The notes under the pieces are model-generated. The model ran no database searches. It was not told where the DNA came from and worked only from the letters and a program-made list of their open reading frames with translations. Shown here piece after piece: positions 35,126 to 47,300 of a stretch of DNA of 64,000 bases. The translations under genes were made by a program, and so were the position numbers. Source of the DNA: Fistularia commersonii (lineage: Eukaryota; Chordata; Actinopteri; Syngnathiformes; Fistulariidae); contig JBBMNZ010000026.1 of the NCBI GenBank assembly GCA_037954325.1, forward strand, positions 7,257,501-7,321,500. Direction: 5' to 3'. Positions within the stretch are counted from its first letter, which is position 1. Every line of letters begins with the position of its first letter.

Positions 35126-36618
35126 TAGCACGGCAGCGTTAGCCGGCTAGCTAAGCCATTATGGGTGTGGGTTTGGTTGAGAGCTGCACAACCAGGGCAC
35201 CTGGTCCTGTGAGTAAGTTCCGGGCCCAATAATACTGGAAGAAGATAGACAATATATTTTACATATTTGTTATTAAATGCCGGGAATAAGCTTCCGGAGG
35301 CACTCGGGCTGATATTCATCCATGGCAGATGAGGGATGCGGTCGGGAGGTGATGAGATGGACTCACACATGAGACATCACCTGAACTCCAGTGTAACCGC
35401 TCCGGCAGTTTTAATAAAGCCCGCACAAAAGTCACTTTACATCCTCAGACAGTTTAATGTGAATATACGACTGCTTTGTTGGCTGTCGACAGACGCCAGA
35501 GCCGTGTGAGCTACAAGATAATAGGAATTCTTGAACGGCGGGTAGCTTTTAGTTTCCACTCACCGTCTATGTCGCCCGCAGAGGGATACCGGGGATGCTA
35601 TCGGATGTTTGCGTGGGTCAGGTTAGCACAGCTAGCCGAGGACAACCCTTCTGTCAAACCTTGTCTGGATAGCGAATTGTTTGAAAAAAAAAGCTGCTAG
35701 ATAATAAACGACGAGCAACTACGATAACACCAGGGTGGAGTGTGCTAAAACAACTATATTAAAATGGACTTCATACGAGGCCCGTGTTTCTTTAACATAT
35801 AGCTTAGCATATATATACACGGCGTCAAATGACGCTCGATGCACAAGTCAGAAAATGCTAAAAACTATTTATCTTCCCGACAACATTCCGATGTCACAAA
35901 GAGCGATCACCACGAAGCCCCTGCCCGTAAACGTCTCGGAAAACATTACCTGGAGTGTAGAAAAAAAATCCAAGCCTGAAACCCCAAATTACGAGCGGTA
36001 CCCAAAGGCATCACGGTATCGTCAAACCGCCGCCCCCCAAATATTGATACGACGTCACTAACATGAACATCTGTTCATGGTATTTAAAGAAAACAAACCG
36101 ATTATTGATTTTATTTCCTTTTCTCTCGCAGAGGAGTAACCAAACCCTTCTATTTAACTGCCTCTGTGAATAAATAACGCTGCTGAAAGGTGCATGTGAT
36201 TGCTGTGCACTAAGACGCACAGCCTACTAAGCCCAGGTACCTGCAAGGGGGGTTAAGGTACACTCCAAATTACACAAGTAAAGACTATTTTGTATGAAAT
36301 ACAATAATTTGGAGGAAATTAAACTATTTAGATGTTATTGTCTTTTCTCCATATACCCTTACTTCACTTTCGTGAGTACAAATATTGAGAAGTGCACAGG
36401 AAGCATCCAAAAAAGTTCTTCTGCTTTTATTAAAATAACAATAAATAGTCATTTATTTTGCGACCCCCGAGTTTATTGGCGAAACTAGTGGTAAAAAGCA
36501 AATGGTAACACAATGCCTATTTTGTCTTGCTGGACTTAAGTGTGGTTTATGGAATGAAACATGAAAGTATGAGAAGAACTAAAACGAGTAGCCACACCCA
36601 GTCCAGCAAAAGTGTTAT

Positions 36619-36643
36619 ACACACACATACACACACACACACA
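36619..36643. repeat. CA microsatellite
   Basis: About 12 CA units with one CATA interruption. Confidence 0.9.
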
Positions 36644-37964
36644 GGGGTTGTAAGCGGCAACTGTGGAGCAACAGGAGGGTGTGGCGTGTATGTGAGTGTT
36701 TTTTTTAAACACTGGGAGAACAAATAAGTAGAGTTTGCCAAGTACAAGGGGGCTACACAAGACAGCCATTTGCATTCACGCATTTGCTCCGCAGGACTTG
36801 CAAACTGTCCGGACGCACTGAAGGAGGAAAAGAAGGAAAAGCAACTATCGGGGAAAGAGAAAGAAGAAACACAAAGAAGGGAATTTCACGGAGCAGACAT
36901 GAAAGAGAAAGTAAGAAGAGGAGGAGGAAGAGCTCATTCCAAGGCTGGTGAGAAATCCCTGCAGCACCCGCTGTCTCTCCTCTTCCTCTCATTTATTTAC
37001 ATTTTTTTTAATTGATATAAAACTTTCGAAAACCTTGCGCGATCATTCCTTGGGAAAACGAGAAAGTCGGTGAAAAGTACACGTGATCGTAAAGTTACTC
37101 CAACCTAATAAATCTGCGCCTTCTTCCCTGTTCTGTAACCAAACTTCCTTTGAAAAATACCGCAAGGCACACTGTTTATAACTTAGAAGATTGCCGGTCT
37201 CTCAACTAGTCAACTAGTTCAATCCTTGCCACTCCCTTATAGGGCCGAGTGTGTTGAATTTAAGAATGACCTGGCCTGTTTCCAGGTGAGATTTCAATGA
37301 GGATGTTCAGACCCCAACCTGCACAGCAGAACTATTGGATGCACTAAATGTTGTGTATTTGTTTTTTTTGTTTTTTTAATTTCAGACCAGAATATCGAGG
37401 GATTCTACCTGTATGTTTGGTTATTGACACAAACCCTCCCTCTCTGTCATCAGTGAAAGTAAACTTGTCAGTCCTAGAACAACTCTTCTCTTGTTTGAAC
37501 TGTAGTAACAAGGTTTACGCCTCCTGCAGAGAAGAAATGGTGATGTGCTCCAAAACTTGGAGAGAGGTGGAACCTTCTTCCAGCCAATCACTAACAAAGA
37601 TGCTGATTTTTTTTTTTTTTTTTTTTTTTTGGGGAGGAGGGGTGCTTTCCTGTGGCAAAGCAGTTTTCCAATCTGACATGAATAGCTGTGCCTCACTTTA
37701 AGTGTACTGTATATCCTCCCTGACATGCAGTCCTTGCAGGGTGCAAGAGGAAGGGTGTGCAAATCAACCCCCTTCTGCTGCCAAGCTGCAGATTTTTTGT
37801 CCATCCGTGTTTTCGCATTCTGCTGTTTTCACATGCCATCGCTGGGTGTGGCTTTTTCCTTTCACCCTGAGACATAGTGAGGGCCAGTGGGCATATTCAA
37901 CAGGTTTAGTCACACTGCAGGTTAAGGAACATGCCAGGTCCTGCTCTGCCACTGGATTTTAAAT

Positions 37965-37966
<2 letters not shown>

Positions 37967-38004
<38 letters not shown>
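37967..38004. repeat. GT microsatellite
   Basis: About 18 GT units followed by GCATGCATGCAT, upstream of the first known coding exon of the CLUH-like gene. Confidence 0.95.
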
Positions 38005-38368
38005 ATGCATGCATTTAAAAAAAAAAAAGACACACCCCATCTGGCCCTTTCCTTGAGAGTTTTGTGATTCTTGAATTGTCCTCCACCCCGCAGTGTTCTC
38101 TTCAGTCACACATTCTTCTCATCCTTTTCGGGATAAGTGTGACCTTTATTGATCAGGCAGCGAGAACAAATCAGACAATTTTGAACATTCAAAGTTGTGA
38201 CACATGCTTTTGTAAATTGGTTTTACATAGTAGTTTGGGTCCTTCTCAGGTTTGTAGGTAGCCAGAAATGAGCATAAGGCAGGGAAACCGTCTCAGTCTT
38301 GTCATTGGAATCACCCACAGTAGATTCTGACTTGCCAATTTCTGCCCCAAACAGATGTTTATAGTCAG

Positions 38369-41300
38369 ATGGATGGAAAGGATCCCGTCGATATCAAGCG
38401 AAATGATGACTCATCATTTCCCGTCAAAGTCCAGGGAGCAGGGGTTGAGCCGTTTGAAATGCAGGTAAAAAAAAAAATTTTTAAAAAAATTAAAATAAAT
38501 AATTCAGTTTTTCCCCTCAGTTATTTTTTTTCAACATTCTAAGATTTTTATATCAATCTTCACTGATGTCAAATATGAGTACCACCTCTTAGTTACACTG
38601 TATTTATAGTTATTGTAATTGTTGCAAAATAATGTGTGTGTTACTGTGTTTTTTCATAACTTGCATTACAAAATCTCCAGTCCGTAGTTACACAGTTTTG
38701 AAATATGAGTTAATTTTAAATGTCTGCTGTCACAATTCCACATAGATTCATGGATTCTGGCTCGTTCAAGATGCAATGATGACTTTGCTATCAAGAGATG
38801 AGATTTGTCCACGCTCCAACCTCATGCTGACACTAAATGGAACAATTTTGGACCCTCTTGCAGAAATGCAAAGCATCAAGGGTCTTAAACCTGGAGCCGT
38901 CCTCCGTTTGGTTGAAGGTGGGATTTTTTTTTCTTTTTGCATGCTTATATGTATTTTTTCCTTTATTTGGTTACCGGACCAAGCTTTTGTTGCCAATTTT
39001 CATATTGAAAAATAATATTTTCCAAATACTATTTTTTTAAGGGTGAGGGTTATCACATGCATTAAATTATTTTCATATTTGCAAAAGACAGAAATCTGGC
39101 CATTAAAAAAAAAGACACAGTTTTAAACACCAGCCTTTCCCATGTTACTTTTGATTTATATTTACAGTACTATTTGCACTCTTAGTTTGCACTCATACTT
39201 AGTGTATTTGTGGCAATGAGTGTTACATGAGACATCCTTGTACTATTTCACTGTCAGCAGACTGTGGCACTAGTAAGGGTTGGGATTGAAAACACTGCAT
39301 CGCAACCGTCACGCTCTTTCATTTTCACACGCATACGAAGTCTCTCTCACCTCGGTGCAAATATCAGGCTCCTCAGTGTCATAGCCACGCGGTTTTAAGT
39401 CTCAGAGAATACGGGGATAATTCAAGCAACAGCGGTGTTTCTGTTTTAATTGTGAAAAAGTAAAACTAATATATATCCCATGTAGTCTGCTAAAACATTG
39501 TATTTTTGCTACATGCATGCAAGTGATGTCTGCACTTATTGTAAAATATGAAATACATAAATAATTTTATATGAAGAGACAAAGTCTGATTAAACAATCA
39601 TTTAAAATGCCTTATAGTATCTTGACCCTTTTAACATTTTCATAAAGATTAGGTGAGATGTACTTTATGGATCCCAGGATTGGAAAATGATATGGCAGCA
39701 GCTGCATAAAATATAAACAACAGACAGTGATAAGATAAAATAAAATATACAATAATGATCTAAAAATGTCTATACATATTTACCTCATATTCAGGAGGAA
39801 ATAAATGCAATGGGCAATGTGGCAATGTAAAATCAGTGTGGTTAATGATTAAAATGTATTATTGTGCAGGGTTATGGCGCAGCATTACGAAAGATTTCCT
39901 GTATCTGTCTGTTCGACAGCTGAGCTCTAACAAATGGGTATAACTCGAAAAATATCTTGTTCCTTTCCAGAGCCTTACACTGCTCATGCAGCTAGAGTTC
40001 ATCTGGCTCGTATTTTGGAGCTTCTGAGGACATCTGGACCTCAAGATGCACTGAGAGAAGGTCGCTCACCGAGCGTACTGGAAACACTTACGCTCACACA
40101 AACCCCAGGTGTGTTCACACACACGCAAATTGCAAGAGACTCAATGACGACGAGACAGAATTTCTTACCGAGCTATCTCTGCAGATTCTACCCTAGCCAA
40201 TGGAAAAAGCTTAAAACGCTCTTTAAGCAGCACAAAGTCAGAGTCAGTCAACCAGGACATAGCTCCCCCTGACTACCTTCTCCCCGGTTCTGCTGAGAGA
40301 CCGCTGATGGCCCTGCTTCCACAAAGCTCCCAGCCAGAGGTACGCAGGGAAACGCCCGCAATCGCAAACATTTGATCCGCCCATGTCCCCGTTACAATTT
40401 GGAACCTAAATGTTTGCATTGTCAGGTCCCGAGCTGCCTGAGGGACCTGTCCCTTAGCTGTTGGAACCCACCCCCGGGGCACAGGAAGCTACAGGGAGAT
40501 TTCCAGTACATCACCGCTGTGACGATGGAGGGGCAGCGGTTTGACATCACATCTTGTCCAAAGGGTTTCTTCGTCAACAGGTAAAGAAGTCATGTTTGAA
40601 GGAATGCTATTCACATGGGAAGCTTGATTTTAACATGAGCTTTTATCGTCTCCAAATCACCTCAGATCTACAGAAGAGGTGTTCGATCCCCGTCCTGCAC
40701 AGTCCTCCCCTGTCTGCCACTGCTTCACTGACTTGCTCTGTCACATGAGCCCTGCCTTCAAGCAATCATTCACTTCTCTCAAAAACAGGTATATTTTAGT
40801 ATTCATATAGCTGGTGTTACTGATTCAGTACTGCGGATGGAGTTGGTTTTAATAAGAATTTCTGTTTTTATTTCAGGCTTAATTTACCTCCAATAGAAGC
40901 ACTGCCTACTCCTTACCACACTCTGTGCTGGCTGGGGCCGCCCTGTGTTTCCCGTGCCAACAAAAACAGCTTCAACAGGCTTGGTGTGGATGAGCATTCG
41001 GCAACACAGGTAGTTCACCGCACAGATTGGTTGTTTGTTGACATGTTCGACATAGTGTTAAGTTTGCATTGTACTCCGCGCTCCCTGCACGCGTCAATTT
41101 CAGGCTCCCGACTGGAACGAGGAGTTGCAGTCGGCCAGAGATCTACCGCAAACCAGTCTGGAAGAAAGGCTGCGCAGAGACAGGGCTATGCTGAAGGTAA
41201 CCAAAAGACGACAGCCTCATGATAACTTTCTGCATTTTACCCGGATCTATCAGCGGCATCTTATTACTATCTCACCAGGTCAACGGTGCGTTTGTCAGGG

Positions 41301-44300
41301 CTGTGATGCAGGGAGCGGAGAACGTGGTCGACGGTTTTGTGGAGCCGGCAAATGGAAGCGCAGAGGACCCGGCTTTCTTGTGGGGTGGACTTTTTATGAG
41401 CCAGGGTGCAGCGAGTGCTGTGTTTGGTGGAGATAGGGGCCGCAGGTGAGAAGAAACCACCAAAAATATCTCTGGAGGTTCTCAGTCGTCCAGGTCATGG
41501 TCGATTTTTGTCAAAATCTTCTCCTCGTGGCAACCGGACTTAACTTTCTCGCTTTGAAGACGTTTCACCTCTCATTCGTGAGGCCTTTTCAGTTCGAATG
41601 GACTGAGGGGAGTTTCTGAATATAACCACTGGAGTTGGGCACTGGTCTAAGTCACGATAGCTTGTTATGTAAATGGGAGAGTTGTTTTGCAGATATTGGA
41701 TTAAAATTTGAAAAGTTCCCAAAATTCTCAGAATGTGACACAAAGGAGGGAAATCCCTTGGATCACATGGACTGAGGCTCTGGTTGTTTTGTCCTGACGT
41801 ACCATGGAGCGCCGAATCTACATCTGCATCTAATCAAAATTAAAGCAGAGTTTCTATTTCCCGCATCTTTTTTTTTTTTTTTAAATGAAAAATCGTGTTC
41901 CTCCACTGAAGCTGCAGCGGAAAATAGACGCTTCTCCAGATTAGTCGAAAAACGACGTGAAAGTGGTGTCCAACACATGGATATGTGATGCAGGTTTGAC
42001 AGTGAGAACATGTTGGGTTCTAGTGATTGATCTTTGCGGGTGTTTTGGAGGGTGCACATCGGCCAGGTCTGTCAAAATTAGCTCACACAGCCAAGAAAAA
42101 AAGAAATTGCGGTCCGTGACTAAACCATAATAATGTGTTTTTCTACACTGGCGGGCATTGGTTCTGGGAAATTGCTGCTGAATTCCTGAAGAACATCTTA
42201 CATAGATTTGCACAGCCTTGAATAAGAAGTAGATCCAAGCAGTTTAGACGAATGACAAAATGTGAAATTACTTAAATGGGGTTTAGGAATTTGCTTAGTC
42301 AATACATGTCTAATAGGACAGTTTCGTTTTACCTCGAGAGTGGAAAAAATGATCGTATTTCCCGCGTTTCCCACTCGCAGGGCTGCTCAAAGGTTGGAGC
42401 TCAAAGGAGTCCAGGCTTACAGCGATCTGGAGGAGCAGAATGGGCTGCGAACGTTACCGACGGCGATCGTCAACTACAGGGGGATGCGCCTGTCAGCCCA
42501 AGGTTTGGCTCCTGGCTTGGAAGGCTCGGAACAGGACCAGGAAAACCCAGCTGGTTTGAGGTACGTTCTGTCGAACATGAATATTTACACATTGTTGTAT
42601 TTGTTACACATTTACTCCGTTCATAAATAGCAGCACATAACCCTTTTTTTGGGGCATTTTTCAGAGGTCTGCTCTATGGTGTGAATGCTGGACCCCAGGA
42701 GTCACCTCATCGCAGAAAGCTGCTTGAGTTCTTGGCTCAATCCGCCAAAGCTCTCTCCATCCAGAGACACGTCGTCGTGGCGCCCAGTGGTCACAAGGTG
42801 CCGATGTTCACATCGGTGGATGCTCAGGGACTGCTGGGAGCCGACGGCAGGTTCTACCTATTGGACGTGTTCAGGAGTTTCCCGACTGATGCCAATTACT
42901 GTCCTGAGGTAGCGAGCAAGACGTTAACTGAAGAGGAGGGGAGAAATGAAGGCAACGAAGAAAAGAAGCAAGACGGTTTGGAGACAAACCATCACTCGGA
43001 CTCTGAGCCCCCGCAGTGTTTTCCTCACAGCCTCTGTCGACTAAGACAGGAGTTGATACAGGCCTTCATCCAGCATAAGTGAGTTTTGTTGTAATACAAA
43101 ATACAATTTACATGGAATGATTCTTCTTCTTCATGAAGTTAAGGATTGATCTTTCTTTTAGACACAATCAGTTCACATCACGTGTGAAGGAGATACTTGA
43201 TGAGAATGGCGGCTTCGAAGAATGCGCGACAGCTTGTAAGAAGCGTTACGTCGGATCTCACTCGACGACAGTCGCTACAACCCATTTCTGACAAATTCTT
43301 TACCCTCCACCTGCGCATTTGTCTTGGATTTGCAGGTGATTCCCGAGCCACGGATGCAGTCAGGGTAGCATGCAAAGAGGTGGGCTCTTTAAGCGAGATC
43401 ATCTTCGAGATGCGGCTGAACCCCAACGTCCTTTCTCCAGGTACCAAGAGAAAGTACTCACATAGTGTCAAGCCTGAATCACCACCATATAATAGTCCTC
43501 TTGTTTGTTCTTAGGGGTGGTGTTCCCTCCAACTGAGAATGAGTCTACAAAGTTGCAGGAGAGGTTACTAAGGGAAGCTGCAGCTTTCATAATCACCCAC
43601 CAGATACCGAATTTTGTAAGTTTACAAGTTGTTTACGTGACATGTTGGCTCATCTACCTGAAGCCTATTGATTACGCAGTGCTTGGCTGTACGTTTCACT
43701 TACAAGCCTTTAGTGGTGCTCCATTTATCAATCTACCCCTCAATAACTTTTATGGCTATAAAAAACATCTTATCAAGCAGAAATGTGTCTCGTTGCTGCC
43801 AGGCAAGTTAAATTCACAAACCCAGTGTGGCTCCAAACACCATCTCCATCAGTGGCAAATAACAAGCACTCCGATTACAATACAATTTGCGGTGTTCCTC
43901 AGAGCCTGTGAGCCAGAGGTAACGCTCGTAGTTTGTGGACTGAAAGTGACGGACAAATCCTTTCCTCGCTGTAACAGGCTTGCTAGCTGTGGACTTGCCT
44001 GACTTTTCTTGACAATGTCAAGCTTTTTTTGAAAACACATCAACACATGCAGCCTGCTGGCTCTGGCTAGTATTCTCTGACTAGCCAATCAAAGGGTGTG
44101 TGACAGGCTGACGTTACTGTAACCTTCTAGAAGCCTGTGGTGTCACAACGCAAAATCTGATCGGTCGAAGCGACCGTTTCATTGATTCTTGTTTTTTGCA
44201 AGATTGTTCGTGAATCTGATTCTGCTGGCTTCCAGGGAGATTTCTTTGATTTTGAAATTTTTTTTAGGCCAGCAGAGAAAGCCTTGCAGGCCTTGACCGC

Positions 44301-47300
44301 CCACCACTGTGATTTCATAATGTATGCCTACTTATGCATTCATAATAATTTGTTTTTTGTGTTTGCAGGTGGAGTATTGCTTGCAAAACAACGATGTACC
44401 AATGGACGGAGCTACGCTAAAAAAGGCACTACACCAGAGAGGCATTAACCTTCGCTATCTGGGCCATGTGATCAAAGCAATTCATCAGTCAAAGCACAAA
44501 GAGCAACTTAGGCATATAATTGTGTGTTTCAAATGCTTAATCACAATTTAATCAGTCCTGAGGTTGTAACCTCTTCCTTAAGTGTTGCTCTCTTCGGCTG
44601 ATTCCCCTTTACATTTTCCCTCCTCAGAGATTGGTCATAAGTGAAGTTTTCATCCGCTCGGCAAGGAGAGTGTTCAACAGTTTCCTTCAGGTAATTTGCA
44701 CTTGTGGATCTCGGTGAATGGCGAAATAGGAGCAGGTTCGTATGTGTGAGCTGCAGCTTGCGAAATTGTCTTCGCAGGGCGTGGATGTACCTTGTCTTGC
44801 GGCAGCTGTCAGTCACTTCCTTTGCTGCTTATTGGTCGGCAACTTCACATCCTCCCCCGTGGGAGAGGACAGCAAAAAGAGGTCCAGGCGGCGAGGCCGG
44901 GGGCCTGGAGTTTCTGAAAGCACGCCGTGGAGCACGCTCACTGGCTCCGAGCTGTGGAACCTGGCGTGCCAGGATGCTACTGAAACATACAACGTCACCG
45001 ACAGTCTTGGGTAAAGCCATAGCCTTTCAGTTTATGTATTTGAATATTTTTCATTTGTATCAGAATGGTTGCAGACTCAGTCGAGACTCTTGATCAACAT
45101 TTCACCTTCTACCCTTAAAAAGGAGAAGACAATTATGGATGACACACAAGTGCAGACGGAGATGTGCAAACAGACACACTCACACACTCATGGCAAACAA
45201 TTAGAATACACATGCAAGGAAGCATTTAGACATAAATAAATGTATGTTAAAAAAAAAAGACAATGATTCAATATGGATTCGTTATTCATCTTCTAAATTC
45301 ATTAATATATATGCAAGAGCAGACCCATGTAAATACTGCAACTCCCCATTTTCAGATGTCTAACAATGCATTTGTTTTTTAAACACACTCCATCATCAGA
45401 CGTTTTTGGATTTCAGCACCTGTCTGTCAGATAGATGATCCTTTACCTGTTTGTTTCCAATGCAGTGTTACTGTGCCAAGGTTATAACAAGTTTTTTATC
45501 TTTCTTTTTATCTCTGTGAAAGATCTGGACTAAACCAACTGGTTGAGCGGTACGGCATTCAAAAGATTTCCCTGCTGAGAGAGTTCTGTTTAAAGACTGG
45601 AGTCCAGGTATATTAACAAAAAAAAAAAAACAACAACTTATGTAACCAAGTGATCTTCCAATGATAATAAAGTGCATTTTTGTTTTTGCTCTTTTTAACA
45701 CCAGTTGAGACTAAGAGACTACTTCCTGGACAGCCAAAGTAAAGCTCCCATTGGTCCTGACGATATCCTCAACATATTCCCTATTGTAAAGCACATACAC
45801 ACACCGATTGTGGACGCAACGAAAGCATATTTAGCTGCGCAGAACTCCCTTGCGAAAGGTGGGTCAATAAACCTGTATTAATAACATGATACTGTATCTC
45901 TTTTTCAAGTACTTGCATGCACGAGTGACTCATTCCAACTGAGGTTTAGATCCAAAACAACCGTTTTTTCCTCAAATGCAGGTCTGCTGGAGCAGGCCCA
46001 CGAACGCCTCAAGGAAGCAGCTTACTTGTTTAGCAGAGTGTGTGATGATCTGCACCCTCTGGCTTGTCATTGTAACAGCCTGTTGGCAAAGGTGGCATTC
46101 CTGCAAGGGAAGATTGCTGAGGTAGGGATATTACCACATTCAAGATTCAAAGTGTTTACCATCATATGTACAGTGTGGAAACATGTTTCCCTGTACATTG
46201 AAATTCTGACTTTGCTGTCTACAGTGCATTTGGATATGTATTGACAATAAATAGGTAAACGTTGTTATAAATATGAACAGTGTTGGCAGTGCAAGTAAAA
46301 CATTGAGTGCAGCTTGGTGTGCCACTCACAAAGTACAGGTGCAAGAATTAGTGTTGTTTAAATGGCAGTAGTTACATGTGCAGTGCTGCATGCAAAGTGT
46401 CAGCTGTTTAAGAGTCTGATGGCAGTTGGATAGAATAAGTTCTTTTGTCTTACACTACATAATGCCTCATGGCTAATCTTAAGTTGTAAACAGATTGCTA
46501 TTGAAGAATTTTTCTTTTGATTAAAAACATTTAATTAAAAAAAAATATATTTTTCTTTAGAAAGTTAATTCATTGATCATGAAAAAAATTGATTAAATGC
46601 AACATAACTACCTGTATGTCAAGGGTCGACAACTTTTACCACTCAAAAGAGCCATTTGGACGAGTTTCCCCACAGTAAAGAAAACGCAGGGAGCCACACA
46701 ACCCTTTTGCATTTTAAAATGAATCAATACAGTGTATAACGTTATTTTTTGCCATTATGCTACCTATAAACAAAATGTGTGTTGCATTTTTTTAAATCAG
46801 TGAACAACTGCAGAGAAAACAAAATTACATTTCTGCATGCAACATAACATTAAAAAAAAAGATGTTGGGTTGAAGGTTACTTTTAAGCAAAATTCTATTT
46901 GAGTCCTTGTGTTTATGAAAAAAAAAGCCAAACTTAATATAGCCATCATCAGCAAACCAAAAATGCCATCCTCTCTGTGTGCCGTCATCCTGGCGCGTGC
47001 AGTCGCTTTTTATGAGTGACAAAAATATTTTAACACGTTTTATTCAGACCTAACAAGATCCCCATAATCTTCAAATTATTGCTGTACCCCTGTACTATGT
47101 TAACAGACAATAACACGAAAGAAAAAGTCAAAGTCTTGATTTACTATTCTCCCCCTCATGGAGCTACATAAGCCACTTTTGATCGTAAAAGGTTTTGGTT
47201 TCAATATCCGCAAAATTTAGTTTCACACGCAACTTTCTAACCTCGTGGACGAATACTTATTTATTTGCAGTAATCAAAAGTAAATTTGTGTTTTTATCAT

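Larger units (their letters stand above)
35126..38368. other. Shared upstream region of ddhd2 and the CLUH-like gene
   Basis: The two start codons diverge from this 3.2-kb interval, so it should hold both promoters and 5' non-coding exons. Sequence just right of 35126 is moderately GC-rich. A purine-rich run at about 36.8-36.95 kb ends in a donor-like GAAAGTAAGA and could be a 5' exon of the CLUH-like gene. A 23-base T-run followed by G lies near 37605-37631. None of the ORFs here is convincing. Confidence 0.5.

Noticed and set aside
37348..37701. 117-codon ORF upstream of the CLUH-like gene
   Set aside because: It contains a poly-Phe run from a T-tract and has no similarity to CLUH; probably untranslated or intergenic.
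39934..40272. Continuous ORF across exons 3-4 of the CLUH-like gene
   Set aside because: Family-like sequence (IAPPDYLLPGS) is in another frame; a 76-nt intron (40109-40184, GTGTGT...CTGCAG) restores it.
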